DNA from: Bog-473 sp963804055
GTDB lineage: Bacteria > Actinomycetota > Acidimicrobiia > Acidimicrobiales > RAAP-2
Length of the DNA: 64,000 nt
Reading direction: 5' to 3'
Assembly: GCA_963804055.1 (NCBI GenBank)
Contig: CAWDOU010000003.1
Coordinates: forward strand, 372,001-436,000
The notes under the pieces: model-generated
What the model was told of the DNA's origin: nothing
Databases searched by the model: none
Seen by the model: the letters and a program-made list of their open reading frames with translations, nothing else
Position numbers and translations under genes: made by a program
Shown here: one piece after another, positions 18,905 to 27,424 of the stretch
How the letters are laid out: every line of letters starts with the position of its first letter
How positions within the stretch are numbered: position 1 is the first letter of the stretch

Positions 18905-20703
18905 CCGAGCTCACGGTGCCCTTCGCCGGCACCGTGCTCCGCGTCGACGCCGGTCCCGGCGACCAGGTGCGGGCAGGCGACGCCCTCGTCGTGCTCGAGT
19001 CCATGAAGATGGAGCACGTCGTCGAGGCGGGCGCGCCCGGCACCGTGCGTGCCGTGGCGGTGACGGTGGGCGACGCCGTGCAGGCCGGGGACGTGGTGCT
19101 CGTCCTCGACGAGGATGCTCCGCCGGCGAACGAGGAGGACGGCGACGCCACGGCGGACAGTGTTCGGGCGGGCGATCGTCCCGAGCTCGTCGAGCTGCGC
19201 GCCCGTCGAGAGGGAACGCTCGACGCCGGACGCCCGGAGGCAACCGCCCGCCGCCATGCCGGCGGGCGGCGCACGGCGCGCGAGAACGTCGAGGACCTGT
19301 GCGACCCCGGCTCGTTCGAGGAGTACGGCGGCCTCGTCATCGCGGCGCAACGGGCGCGCCGCAGCACCGAAGACCTCGTCGCCAACACGCCGGCCGACGG
19401 CCTGGTGGCCGGCATCGGCCGGGTCAACGGTGATCGTTGCGCCGTCCTGTCGTACGACTATTCCGTCCTGGCCGGCACCCAGGGCCAGATGAACCACCGC
19501 AAGAAGGACCGCCTCTTCGAGCTCGTCGAACGTCTGCGCATCCCCGTGGTGCTCTTCGCGGAGGGTGGCGGCGGCCGGCCCGGCGACACCGACATGGCCG
19601 TCGTGACCGGGCTCGACACCGAGGCGTTCGCGCTCTTCGGCGGGCTGAGCGGGAAGGTGCCGCTCGTCGGCATCGTGTCGGGACGCTGCTTCGCCGGCAA
19701 CGCCGCCCTGCTGGGATGCTGCCACGTCATCATCGCCACTCCCGACGCCAACATCGGCATGGGCGGCCCCGCCATGATCGAGGGGGGCGGGTTGGGCGTG
19801 TACCGCCCGGAGGAGATCGGGACGGTGGCGGTGCAGGTGCCGAACGGGGTGGTCGATGTCCTCTGCGCCGACGAGAAGGAGGCCGTCGAGGTGGCCCGCC
19901 GGTACCTGTCGTACTTCCAAGGTGACGTGCCGGAGTGGACGGCGCCCGACCAGGACCGCCTGCGGGATGTCGTGCCGACGGACCGGCGCCGCGTCTACGA
20001 CGTCCGGCGGGCGCTCGAGATCGTGGCCGACGAGGGGTCCGTGCTCGAGCTGCGGCCCTCGTTCGCACCCGGCCTGGTGACGGCACTGGCCCGGGTGGAG
20101 GGGCGGGCGCTCGGGGTGATCGCCAACAATCCGATGCACCTGGCGGGCGCCATCGACGCCGCCAACGCCGACAAGGCGGCCCGCTTCCTGCAGCTGTGCG
20201 AGGCCTTCGGGCTGCCCGTCCTCTCGCTGTGCGACACGCCCGGGTTCATGGTCGGGCCCGAGGCCGAGGAGACGGCGCTGGTGCGCCACGTCAGCCGGAT
20301 GTTCGTCGTGGGGGCGTCGCTGACCGTGCCGTTCTGCTGCGTGATCCTGCGGAAGGCGTACGGGTTGGGCGCCCAGGCCATGGCGGGCGGGAGCTTCCGC
20401 CGGCCCATCTTCACCGTGGCCTGGCCCACGGGCGAGCTGGGGGGCATGGGCCTGGAGGGCGCGGTGCGGCTGGGGTTCCGCCGTGAGCTCGACCTCATCG
20501 ATGACCCCGCCGAGCGGGCGGCCGCGTTCGACGCCATGGTGGAACGGGCGTACGCGCACGGAAAGGCCGTGCACGTGGCGGAGCATTTCGAGATCGACGA
20601 CGTGATCGACCCCGCGGTGACGCGGCGGCGCTTCGTGGCCGCGCTCGATGCGGCGACGACCGGCGGCGGCGGCGGACGACGGCCCTTCGTGGACACCTGG
20701 TGA
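18892..20703 (+). CDS. Biotin carrier-carboxyltransferase fusion (acyl-CoA carboxylase subunit)
   Basis: 603-aa fusion. Residues 5-75 form a biotinyl domain with ESMKMEH (Lys39 biotinylated). After an acidic and Arg-rich linker (about 75-130), two crotonase-type halves of a carboxyltransferase follow: the first with YDYSVLAGTQGQMNHRKKDR and CFAGNAALLG, the second with LCDTPGFMVGPEAE and KAYGLGAQAMAGG. It would transfer carboxyl from biotin to an acyl-CoA. A biotin carboxylase must come from elsewhere; none is in the window. The usual partner of BCCP is the carboxylase subunit, so this order is unusual. GTG 18892 overlaps the nitroreductase end by 13 nt; GTG 18916 is an alternative. Confidence 0.85.
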   Translation: MGGLTELTVPFAGTVLRVDAGPGDQVRAGDALVVLESMKMEHVVEAGAPGTVRAVAVTVGDAVQAGDVVLVLDEDAPPANEEDGDATADSVRAGDRPELVELRARREGTLDAGRPEATARRHAGGRRTARENVEDLCDPGSFEEYGGLVIAAQRARRSTEDLVANTPADGLVAGIGRVNGDRCAVLSYDYSVLAGTQGQMNHRKKDRLFELVERLRIPVVLFAEGGGGRPGDTDMAVVTGLDTEAFALFGGLSGKVPLVGIVSGRCFAGNAALLGCCHVIIATPDANIGMGGPAMIEGGGLGVYRPEEIGTVAVQVPNGVVDVLCADEKEAVEVARRYLSYFQGDVPEWTAPDQDRLRDVVPTDRRRVYDVRRALEIVADEGSVLELRPSFAPGLVTALARVEGRALGVIANNPMHLAGAIDAANADKAARFLQLCEAFGLPVLSLCDTPGFMVGPEAEETALVRHVSRMFVVGASLTVPFCCVILRKAYGLGAQAMAGGSFRRPIFTVAWPTGELGGMGLEGAVRLGFRRELDLIDDPAERAAAFDAMVERAYAHGKAVHVAEHFEIDDVIDPAVTRRRFVAALDAATTGGGGGRRPFVDTW

Positions 20704-20714
20704 TGGAGGAAGAC

Positions 20715-23135
20715 ATGAATGAGATCGAGCGCCTCGTCGGCGCCATGACCCTCGACGAGAAGGCGTCGCTGACCGCCGGCGCCAACATGTGGTACCTCCC
20801 GCCGGTCGAACGCCTGGGCATCCCGGCCTTGAAGGTGTCCGACGGTCCGTCGGGCGTCCGGGGCGACAGCCTCATCGGCCGGCGCTCCCTGTCGCTCCCC
20901 TGCGGCATGGCCGTGGGCTCGACGTGGAACCCCGCGCTCGTCCGCGACATGGGCGCCGTCCTGGCCGCCGAGGCTCGGTCCAAGAACGTGCACGTGCTGC
21001 TGGGGCCGACGGTGTGCATCGTGCGCACGCCACTGGCCGGGCGGACCTTCGAATCCTTCTCCGAGGACCCGTTGCTGACGGCCCGCATCGCCGGCGCCTA
21101 CGTCGAGGGCGTGCAGGGCGGTGGGGTCGCCTGCTGCGTGAAGCACTTCGCCTGCAATGACCAGGAGCACGAGCGGATGACGATCAGCGCCGAGGTGGAC
21201 GAGCGCGCCCTGCGGGAGATCCACCTCGTCGCCTTCGAACATGCCGTACGGGAGGCCGGCGTCTGGTCCGTGATGACCGCCTACAACAAGGTCAACGGGG
21301 TGTACTGCGGGGAGCAGGCCGATCTGATCGGCGGCGTGCTGCGGCGGGAATGGGGCTTCGACGGGCTCGTGATGTCCGATTGGTTCGGGACGCACTCCAC
21401 CGCGCCGGCCGCGCTGGCCGGGTTGGACCTCGAGATGCCCGGTCCCTCGGCCTGGCTCGGGCCGACGTTGGCCGCCGCCGTGCGCTCCGGCGAGGTGGAC
21501 GAGTCGGTCGTCGACGGGCAGGCCCGGAACGTGCTGCGGCTCATGGGTCGTGTCGGGATCCTCGGGGGCGGCGCGACGAGCCCCGACGAAGAGGAGGACG
21601 ACGATCCCCGACGACGGGCGGTGGCCCGCCGGGTTGCGGTCGAGGGCACCGTGCTGCTGGTCAATGACGGGCTGCTGCCGCTCGATACCGGCGGCATCGG
21701 CACGGTGGCGGTCGTCGGGCCCAATGCGGCGGCGCTCGCCATGGGTGGCGGCAGCTCCGAGGTGACACCGCACCGGCGGCGACGGGTGGACGAGGCGCTG
21801 GCGGAGCGCCTGCCCGATGTCGCGGTGGTCTCCGAGGTCGGGTGCCGGATCGACCGCGGTCTGCCGTCCATCGACCTGCACCTCCTGGCCGACGAGACGG
21901 TGCGCATCGACTACTTCGACTCTGCCGATCTCTCGGGAGAGCCGGTGGCCACGGGTTCGGCGCACACCGCCCGCGTCATGTGGATCGGGCCACCGCTGCC
22001 CGAGCTCAGCGTGGGCGCGTGCTCGGTGCGACTCTCGTCGGCCTTCGTGCCCGACGTGTCGGGCGCCTGGCGGCTCGGCCTGGAGAGTGCCGGGCGGGCG
22101 GTGTTGCGCCTCGACGGGAACGTCGTCGTCGACAACACCGACCCCGTGCGGGGCTCGACCTTCTACGGGGCGGGCAGCGAGCCGGTGGAGGTGACGATGG
22201 ACCTGGCCGCCGGTCGGACCTACGAGCTCGTGGTGGAGGTCTGGCCCCGCTCGTCGTCCTCGCCCATCATGGGGGCGCGCATCGGGGCGTCGCCGCCGGA
22301 CACGGGCGACGAATTCGAGCGCGCCGTTGCGGCCGCCGCCGAAGCCGACGTCGCCGTCGTGGTCGTCGGCTCGAACGGGCAATGGGAGTCCGAGGGCCAC
22401 GACAGGCCCGACCTCTCGCTGCCCGGCCGCCAGCGGGAGCTGGTCGAGGCGGTGCTGGCCGTCAACCGGCGGACCGTGGTCGTCGTCAACGCCGGCTCCC
22501 CGGTCGAGATGCCATGGGCGGCGGAGGCCGGGGCCGTCCTGATGACGTGGTACCCCGGCGAGGAGGGCGCCGACGCGCTGGCCGACATGCTGGTCGGGCT
22601 GGCCGAGCCGTCGGGCCGGCTGCCGGTGACGTTCCCCGCCCGGGTGGAGGACGGGCCGGCCGGCCTCGGGGTGGAAGGCGACCGGTATCCAGGCGTGGAG
22701 GGGAAGGTCGTCTATGGCGAGGGCGTCCTGGTTGGCTACCGCTTCTACGAGACCACCCGCCTCGCTCCGCTCTTCCCGTTCGGCTTCGGGCTGTCCTACG
22801 GGGACTTCGTCGTGGACGACGTCGCGGCCGATGGCGACGGCGTCTCGGTCACGGTCGTGAACAACGGGATGCGGCGGGGTACGGAGGTGGTGCAGGTGTA
22901 CGTGCGCGCGCCAGAGTCCCTGGTGCGGCGCCCCGACCGCGAGCTGGCCGGGTTCGCCAAGGTCGCCCTCGACGCCGGCGCCCGGTCGACCGTGCGTGTG
23001 CCCCTCGGTGCCGACGCCTTCCGCTACTGGGACGTCGAGACCCACGGCTGGCGGTCCGACCCCGGCCGCTACGAGGTGCTGGTGGGCACGTCGTCACGCG
23101 ACATCGTGGCCAGCAGCGTCGTCACGTGGGGATGA
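20715..23135 (+). CDS. Glycoside hydrolase family 3 beta-glucosidase-like enzyme with PA14 insert
   Basis: 806-aa GH3 enzyme. The (alpha/beta)8 domain has CVKHFACNDQE and the nucleophile region GLVMSDWFG (Asp222). A PA14-like beta-barrel (roughly residues 370-510, from VRIDYFDSADLSG) is inserted in the second domain, as in some fungal and bacterial beta-glucosidases where it shapes substrate choice. The C-terminal fibronectin-III-like domain includes VVQVYVRAPES. No signal peptide, so it is probably intracellular and acts on imported oligosaccharides or glycosides. ATG 20715 is chosen because GGAGGA lies 4 nt upstream; ATG 20703 overlaps the carboxylase stop (TGATG). Confidence 0.92.
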   Translation: MNEIERLVGAMTLDEKASLTAGANMWYLPPVERLGIPALKVSDGPSGVRGDSLIGRRSLSLPCGMAVGSTWNPALVRDMGAVLAAEARSKNVHVLLGPTVCIVRTPLAGRTFESFSEDPLLTARIAGAYVEGVQGGGVACCVKHFACNDQEHERMTISAEVDERALREIHLVAFEHAVREAGVWSVMTAYNKVNGVYCGEQADLIGGVLRREWGFDGLVMSDWFGTHSTAPAALAGLDLEMPGPSAWLGPTLAAAVRSGEVDESVVDGQARNVLRLMGRVGILGGGATSPDEEEDDDPRRRAVARRVAVEGTVLLVNDGLLPLDTGGIGTVAVVGPNAAALAMGGGSSEVTPHRRRRVDEALAERLPDVAVVSEVGCRIDRGLPSIDLHLLADETVRIDYFDSADLSGEPVATGSAHTARVMWIGPPLPELSVGACSVRLSSAFVPDVSGAWRLGLESAGRAVLRLDGNVVVDNTDPVRGSTFYGAGSEPVEVTMDLAAGRTYELVVEVWPRSSSSPIMGARIGASPPDTGDEFERAVAAAAEADVAVVVVGSNGQWESEGHDRPDLSLPGRQRELVEAVLAVNRRTVVVVNAGSPVEMPWAAEAGAVLMTWYPGEEGADALADMLVGLAEPSGRLPVTFPARVEDGPAGLGVEGDRYPGVEGKVVYGEGVLVGYRFYETTRLAPLFPFGFGLSYGDFVVDDVAADGDGVSVTVVNNGMRRGTEVVQVYVRAPESLVRRPDRELAGFAKVALDAGARSTVRVPLGADAFRYWDVETHGWRSDPGRYEVLVGTSSRDIVASSVVTWG

Positions 23136-23186
23136 TGCTGATCTGATCGGCTGACTCCCGGCGGTCGAGCGACCGTTCACTCCTCG

Positions 23187-24356
23187 ATGGCCCAGCACAC
23201 CACAGCAGCGCTCGATGTGGCTGGGCTGTCCGACGAGGATCTCTCGAGGGAGCTCGACGAGCTCTTTCGGCAACGGGCCGCCCTCGACGGCCGCATCGTC
23301 GAGCGCCTGGGCGAAGTCGCCCGGCGCGAGGCCTTCCGGGACGAGGGCGCGACGTCGATCGCGGCGTGGGCCGCCGAGCGCTTCGGGATCTCGACCACGA
23401 CGGCCCGGGCCTATGCCCACGTCGCCGAGCAGGTCTCTGACCTCCCCCACCTCGTCAGCGCACTCCGTGCGGGCGACATCACCTTCGACAAGGTGCGGGC
23501 CGTCGCCGACGTCGCCGCTCCCGAGACCGACCGCCGACTGTGCGACCAGGCCAAGCAGTGCTCGGTGCGCGCGCTGGCCGAGGCCGCCCGCGTCACCGCG
23601 CCGGATACCCGGCACCGGTCGTCCCGTTCGGAGCACGATGGTCGTTACCTGCGCTTCAACGACGGGTGCCGGACGATGTCGCTCCAGCTCCCGGCCGAGT
23701 CCTACGCCGAGACCAAGACGGTTCTGGAGGGCCGCGCCAAGGAGGTCCCCGCCGACGAGGGCGCGCGCTGGGATCAGCGTCTGTGCGACGCCTTCTTGGA
23801 GGTCGTCGGTTCTTCCAGGCCGGCCACGACAGGAAGCCCGTACTTCGTCGTGGTCCACGTCCCGATGGCGACCCTGGTCGACCGATCGGGCCTGGCCGGT
23901 GAGCTCGAGGGTCACGGCCTGATCGATGCGGACACGGTGCGGCGCATCTCCTGTGACGCCACCATCGCGATCGGGGTCGACGACGACGTCGGCCACACGA
24001 TGTACGAGGGACGGTCCCGGCGTTTTCCCACCGATGCCCAGCGCCGTGAGGTCAAACGCCGGGATCGGGAATGTCGCTTCCCGGGCTGTTCAGCCTCGAC
24101 CTTCATCAACGTCCATCACGTCGTTCCGTGGCGGGCGGGCGGCGGCACCGATCTCGACAACCTCGTGCTCCTGTGCCGCCACCACCATGGCGTCGTCCAT
24201 CGCAAGGGCTGGTCCATGACCGGGAACGCCAACGACGAGCTCACTGTCGTCGGCCCCAGTGGCCGGGTCATGGTGTCGCGCCCCGATCCACGGTGGGCCG
24301 TCGTGACGGGCCCGGCGGCAAAACTGGCGGCCGCCGTCGTCGCCCCCCGGGGCTAA
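23187..24356 (+). CDS. DUF222/13E12-repeat protein with C-terminal HNH nuclease domain
   Basis: 389-aa protein of the actinobacterial 13E12 (DUF222) family. The N-terminal helical DUF222 region includes LSDEDLSRELDEL and WAAERFGIS. The C-terminal HNH domain shows CRFPGCSAS, HHVVPW, and LCRHHHGVVH with the metal-binding His/Cys pattern complete. Such proteins are multicopy in Mycobacterium and many other actinobacteria; a role in DNA cleavage is assumed but not shown. It ends by overlapping the stop of the convergent acyltransferase (CTAA shared). Confidence 0.9.
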   Translation: MAQHTTAALDVAGLSDEDLSRELDELFRQRAALDGRIVERLGEVARREAFRDEGATSIAAWAAERFGISTTTARAYAHVAEQVSDLPHLVSALRAGDITFDKVRAVADVAAPETDRRLCDQAKQCSVRALAEAARVTAPDTRHRSSRSEHDGRYLRFNDGCRTMSLQLPAESYAETKTVLEGRAKEVPADEGARWDQRLCDAFLEVVGSSRPATTGSPYFVVVHVPMATLVDRSGLAGELEGHGLIDADTVRRISCDATIAIGVDDDVGHTMYEGRSRRFPTDAQRREVKRRDRECRFPGCSASTFINVHHVVPWRAGGGTDLDNLVLLCRHHHGVVHRKGWSMTGNANDELTVVGPSGRVMVSRPDPRWAVVTGPAAKLAAAVVAPRG

Positions 24357-25027
24357 GCCCGCTCGGCCTTCTGGGCGGCCGGCAGTCGGCCGCGATGGAA
24401 GAAGCCCAGCCTGTCCGGCAGATCTCGCACCGCCACCGCCGGGTTGCCCCGGAACAGCGTGAGCTCCCCCGACAGCTTCGTGTCGACCACTGATCCCGCC
24501 GAGACGATGCTGCGCGGAGGGACCCGGGTGCCGGCGAGCAACATGCAGCCGGACATCACGACTGCGTACTCGCCGAGAATGACGGGTCCGACGACGTACT
24601 TGTCCCGCATGAGGTCGATGGAGTGGGTCAACACCGTCGACCGGAAGCCCGCGATCGCGGCGTGGGGGCGGAGCTCCAAGGTGTCGACACAGTCGATGTA
24701 GTGGTACGAGGCGATCTGGGCGTGATCACCGAGGATAAGTGAGGGGTCGCGCTCTGCCAACGGCTGTTCCGGGTGGTCCCACCAGCCCTTGACCATGTTG
24801 CCCGAGCCGATGGTCGCTCCCTCGCCCATCCGCAGCTCGTTGACGTTGGTGATCGTGTTGCGCCCACCGATGGAGGCGCCGGGGCCCATCGACAGATGTC
24901 GGAGGGTGAGCACGCTGGGCCCGATGTAGGCGGTGGGATGGATGTCCCAGCCGTAGACCCACCGTCCGACGATCCGCTTGAGCGGCATCGGCAGGATGGC
25001 GAAGAGGTGGGCGAGGGCGAGCCGCAC
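24353..25027 (-). CDS. Hexapeptide-repeat (LbH) acyltransferase, paralogue 1
   Basis: 224-aa left-handed beta-helix protein of the WcaF/acetyltransferase type, with Ile/Val-rich hexapeptides (for example SVLTLRHLSMGPGASIGG, AGFRSTVLTHS and GTRVPPRSIVSAGSVV). An N-terminal hydrophobic stretch (FAILPMPL) suggests membrane contact. It would acylate a sugar, probably within the surface glycan. A second gene at 42999-43682 is clearly homologous along its whole length (shared GWDIHPTAYIG, LTHS, GNPAxAVRxLP, LGFFHRG). GTG 25027 is supported by that alignment. It follows the epimerase gene after 26 nt. Confidence 0.85.
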   Translation of the reverse strand: MRLALAHLFAILPMPLKRIVGRWVYGWDIHPTAYIGPSVLTLRHLSMGPGASIGGRNTITNVNELRMGEGATIGSGNMVKGWWDHPEQPLAERDPSLILGDHAQIASYHYIDCVDTLELRPHAAIAGFRSTVLTHSIDLMRDKYVVGPVILGEYAVVMSGCMLLAGTRVPPRSIVSAGSVVDTKLSGELTLFRGNPAVAVRDLPDRLGFFHRGRLPAAQKAERA

Positions 25028-25053
25028 CTCAACTGCGCTCCGGCCGGCGTGCG

Positions 25054-26043
25054 TCAGCCACCATTGCGAAGGGTGGCACCCTCGGACATCTCATTGAAGA
25101 TCCAACGATAGGTGTGCAACAGGCCGTTCTGGAGACTGACCGACGGCACCCAGCCCAGTCGTTCCTCAATGAGGGTGTTGTCGCTGTTGCGACCCCGCAC
25201 CCCCTGGGGCGCCGACAGGTTGTAGTTCCTCTTCAATGAGATTCCGGCGATGTCCTCGACGATGTCGACGAGCTCGTTGATCGTGACCAGCTGCTCGGAC
25301 CCGACATTGAGCGGCTCCCGGATGTCGCTGGCCGTCAGGCGCAACGTGCCCTCCACGCAGTCATCGATGTACGTGAAGCTGCGCGTCTGCTTCCCGTCGC
25401 CCCAGATCTCGATCGCCTCGGAGCCATCGAGCACGGCGGCCGCCACCTTGCGGCAGATGGCGGCCGGCGCCTTCTCCCGCCCACCGTCGTAGGTGCCGTG
25501 GGGCCCGTAGACGTTGTGATAGCGGGCGATCCGCGTCTCGAGGCCGAAGTCCTCGTAGTAGTGGCGGGCCATTCGCTCACTGAAGAGCTTCTCCCAGCCG
25601 TACCCGTCCTCGGGCATGGCCGGATAGGCATCGGCCTCGCGCAAGGGCTCGACCTCTGGTGACTCCTGTTTCCCGGCGGCGTAGACGCAGGCCGAGGACG
25701 AGTAGAAGAACCGCTGCACGCCGGCCTCACGGGCCGCCTCCAGCATGTGGGTGGAGATCAGCACCGACAGCATGCACAGCGCCTTGTTGTTCTCAATGAA
25801 CCCCATCCCGCCCATGTCGGCGGCGAGGTTGTAGACGACATCGATCCCTTCACAGGCGCTGCGACAGGCCGCCAGCTCCTGCAGGTCCGCGCACCGGCTG
25901 TCGACATCGTCGAAGCGCTGATGCCACTGCGCCAGCGGCACCCGGTCCACGCCCCGGACGTTCTCGACGCCCTCGTCGCGCAGGCGGGCCACCAGGTGGC
26001 CGCCGATGAAGCCACCCGCCCCGGTCACCAGCACGCTCGTCAT
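25054..26043 (-). CDS. GDP-mannose 3,5-epimerase-like NAD-dependent sugar epimerase
   Basis: 329-aa extended SDR. Besides GAGGFIGGHL (NAD) and the Tyr/Lys pair in YGWEKL, it has the signatures of plant and bacterial GDP-mannose 3',5'-epimerase: AADMGGMGFI, SSACVYAAGKQ (catalytic Cys), RYHNVYGPHGTYDGGREKAPAAICRK and GVRGRNSDN. That enzyme converts GDP-D-mannose to GDP-L-galactose (and GDP-L-gulose). It likely supplies an unusual nucleotide sugar to the flanking glycosyltransferases. ATG 26043. Divergence to a UDP-sugar epimerase is possible, but the match in key motifs is strong. Confidence 0.88.
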   Translation of the reverse strand: MTSVLVTGAGGFIGGHLVARLRDEGVENVRGVDRVPLAQWHQRFDDVDSRCADLQELAACRSACEGIDVVYNLAADMGGMGFIENNKALCMLSVLISTHMLEAAREAGVQRFFYSSSACVYAAGKQESPEVEPLREADAYPAMPEDGYGWEKLFSERMARHYYEDFGLETRIARYHNVYGPHGTYDGGREKAPAAICRKVAAAVLDGSEAIEIWGDGKQTRSFTYIDDCVEGTLRLTASDIREPLNVGSEQLVTINELVDIVEDIAGISLKRNYNLSAPQGVRGRNSDNTLIEERLGWVPSVSLQNGLLHTYRWIFNEMSEGATLRNGG

Positions 26044-26068
26044 CGAAATGTTCCTCCCTGACCCTCGA

Positions 26069-27424
26069 CTACCTCACGTGATGGGGGAACGGCCCAGACG
26101 CTGTCACCTTGTCGTCGGTGTCCGACCCGGTCATGGTGGACGACCCGGCCGCATCGATCAACCTGCCGCCCTGCCAGGACATGCCCAGGTCACGCACTGT
26201 TTGTCTGCCGGTAACCGGCGGTCCATCCAGGGGCCCGGGACGACCCACGAGGTCATCGAAGACCTCGACGAAACGGTCCGCTGCGGTCTCGGGGCTGAAG
26301 GCCACCTCGGCATAGCGCCGGCCCGCCCGACCCATGGCCCGACGACCCTCATCGTCGTCGAGGAGCCGAGCCACCGACGAGGCGGCGTCGTCACGGCGGA
26401 CCACGAGGCCGGCGCCGTTCGTGAGGAGGACCTCGGCCACCGAGTTGTCCGGGGGCAGCACGCCGACGATGGCCCGGCCCGAGCACAGATACGTCAGGAC
26501 CTTCGAAGGCACCGAGAACTGCGACGCATCTGGCTCGAGCACGGCCATCAGCACGTCGGCGCTCCCCATCACAGCGGGCAGGTCGCAGTAGGGCTGGAAG
26601 TCCAACAGCACCAGGTTGTCGGCGCTCTGCGCACGCTTCCAATCCTCGAGCCAGTCGCGCCCCTTGCCCTCCGAGATCACCACCACCCGGGCATCGGGGT
26701 GCGTCGACGCAAGCCGCTCAGCGACCAGCGCCAAGATACTGGGGTCGTGCTTCAACCCCAGCGTGCCCGAGTACAGCACGATGGGATGACCCCTCAGCCC
26801 GACCCGCGACCGCCACGCATTGTCGGCGTCGACCGTCGGGAGCTCATCGATGGGGGCCCAATTCGGCACGACCGTCGACTTGTCCGCCACTCCCCAGGCA
26901 GCGAGGCGCTCGCAGAAGGTGGGCGAGATGGCGACGACGGCGTGACTGCGCCGGGCGATCCTCCGCTCCACGCGTTGCGCCACCCACGCCACGAGCGGCC
27001 ACGCCACGGGCAGGCGCCGGCGGGCCGCCGAGCCGATGGCCTCCGAGTAGATGTCCTGATGCCAGAAGACCATCGGCACACCCCGCCGGGCGAGCCGGCG
27101 GGCCAGGACCGAGTGGGCCAGCAGGGGGACATTGCTGATGACCGCCACCTCCGGGTCCTTGGCCGCGATGGCCCGGGCCGCACGCCGGCCGTAGGACAAC
27201 TCCTGGCGGATGCGCGTGAGCGCCGAGTACCTGGCGAAGGCACCGTCCATGGCGCACGGCTCGAAGGAGAGCGTCGGCGGGTCATCGGGCTCCCTCTGCA
27301 GCGAGCCCTTCCCGGTGGCGTACGACGGGCAGTGCTGGTGCGTGACGTCGTAGCCGCGCCGGGCCAACGCCCGGCTCAACTGCGCCTGCCCCGGGTGTCC
27401 CGAGTAGTCGTGCACGACGATCAC
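26069..27424 (-). CDS. GT4-family glycosyltransferase
   Basis: 451-aa GT-B fold glycosyltransferase. N-terminal VIVVHDYSGHPGQAQLSRAL (acceptor domain), middle SPTFCERLAAWGV and VLYSGTLGLKHD (start of the donor domain), and the EX7E-like region SQFSVPSKVLTYLCSGRAIVG. It should add a sugar to a lipid-linked glycan at the inner membrane face. The C-terminal 45 residues after VFDDLVGRPG are an unstructured-looking extension. GTG 27424 overlaps the stop of the upstream GT61 gene as GTGA. Confidence 0.88.
   Translation of the reverse strand: MIVVHDYSGHPGQAQLSRALARRGYDVTHQHCPSYATGKGSLQREPDDPPTLSFEPCAMDGAFARYSALTRIRQELSYGRRAARAIAAKDPEVAVISNVPLLAHSVLARRLARRGVPMVFWHQDIYSEAIGSAARRRLPVAWPLVAWVAQRVERRIARRSHAVVAISPTFCERLAAWGVADKSTVVPNWAPIDELPTVDADNAWRSRVGLRGHPIVLYSGTLGLKHDPSILALVAERLASTHPDARVVVISEGKGRDWLEDWKRAQSADNLVLLDFQPYCDLPAVMGSADVLMAVLEPDASQFSVPSKVLTYLCSGRAIVGVLPPDNSVAEVLLTNGAGLVVRRDDAASSVARLLDDDEGRRAMGRAGRRYAEVAFSPETAADRFVEVFDDLVGRPGPLDGPPVTGRQTVRDLGMSWQGGRLIDAAGSSTMTGSDTDDKVTASGPFPHHVR

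Noticed and set aside
19995..23045. 1016-codon antisense open frame over the GH3 gene
   Set aside because: Composition is Arg/His/Ala-rich without motifs; GH3 on the other strand is certain.
23187..24356. HNH gene as part of a mobile element or intein
   Set aside because: No inverted repeats, integrase or flanking duplication; DUF222-HNH proteins are ordinary chromosomal multicopy genes in actinobacteria.
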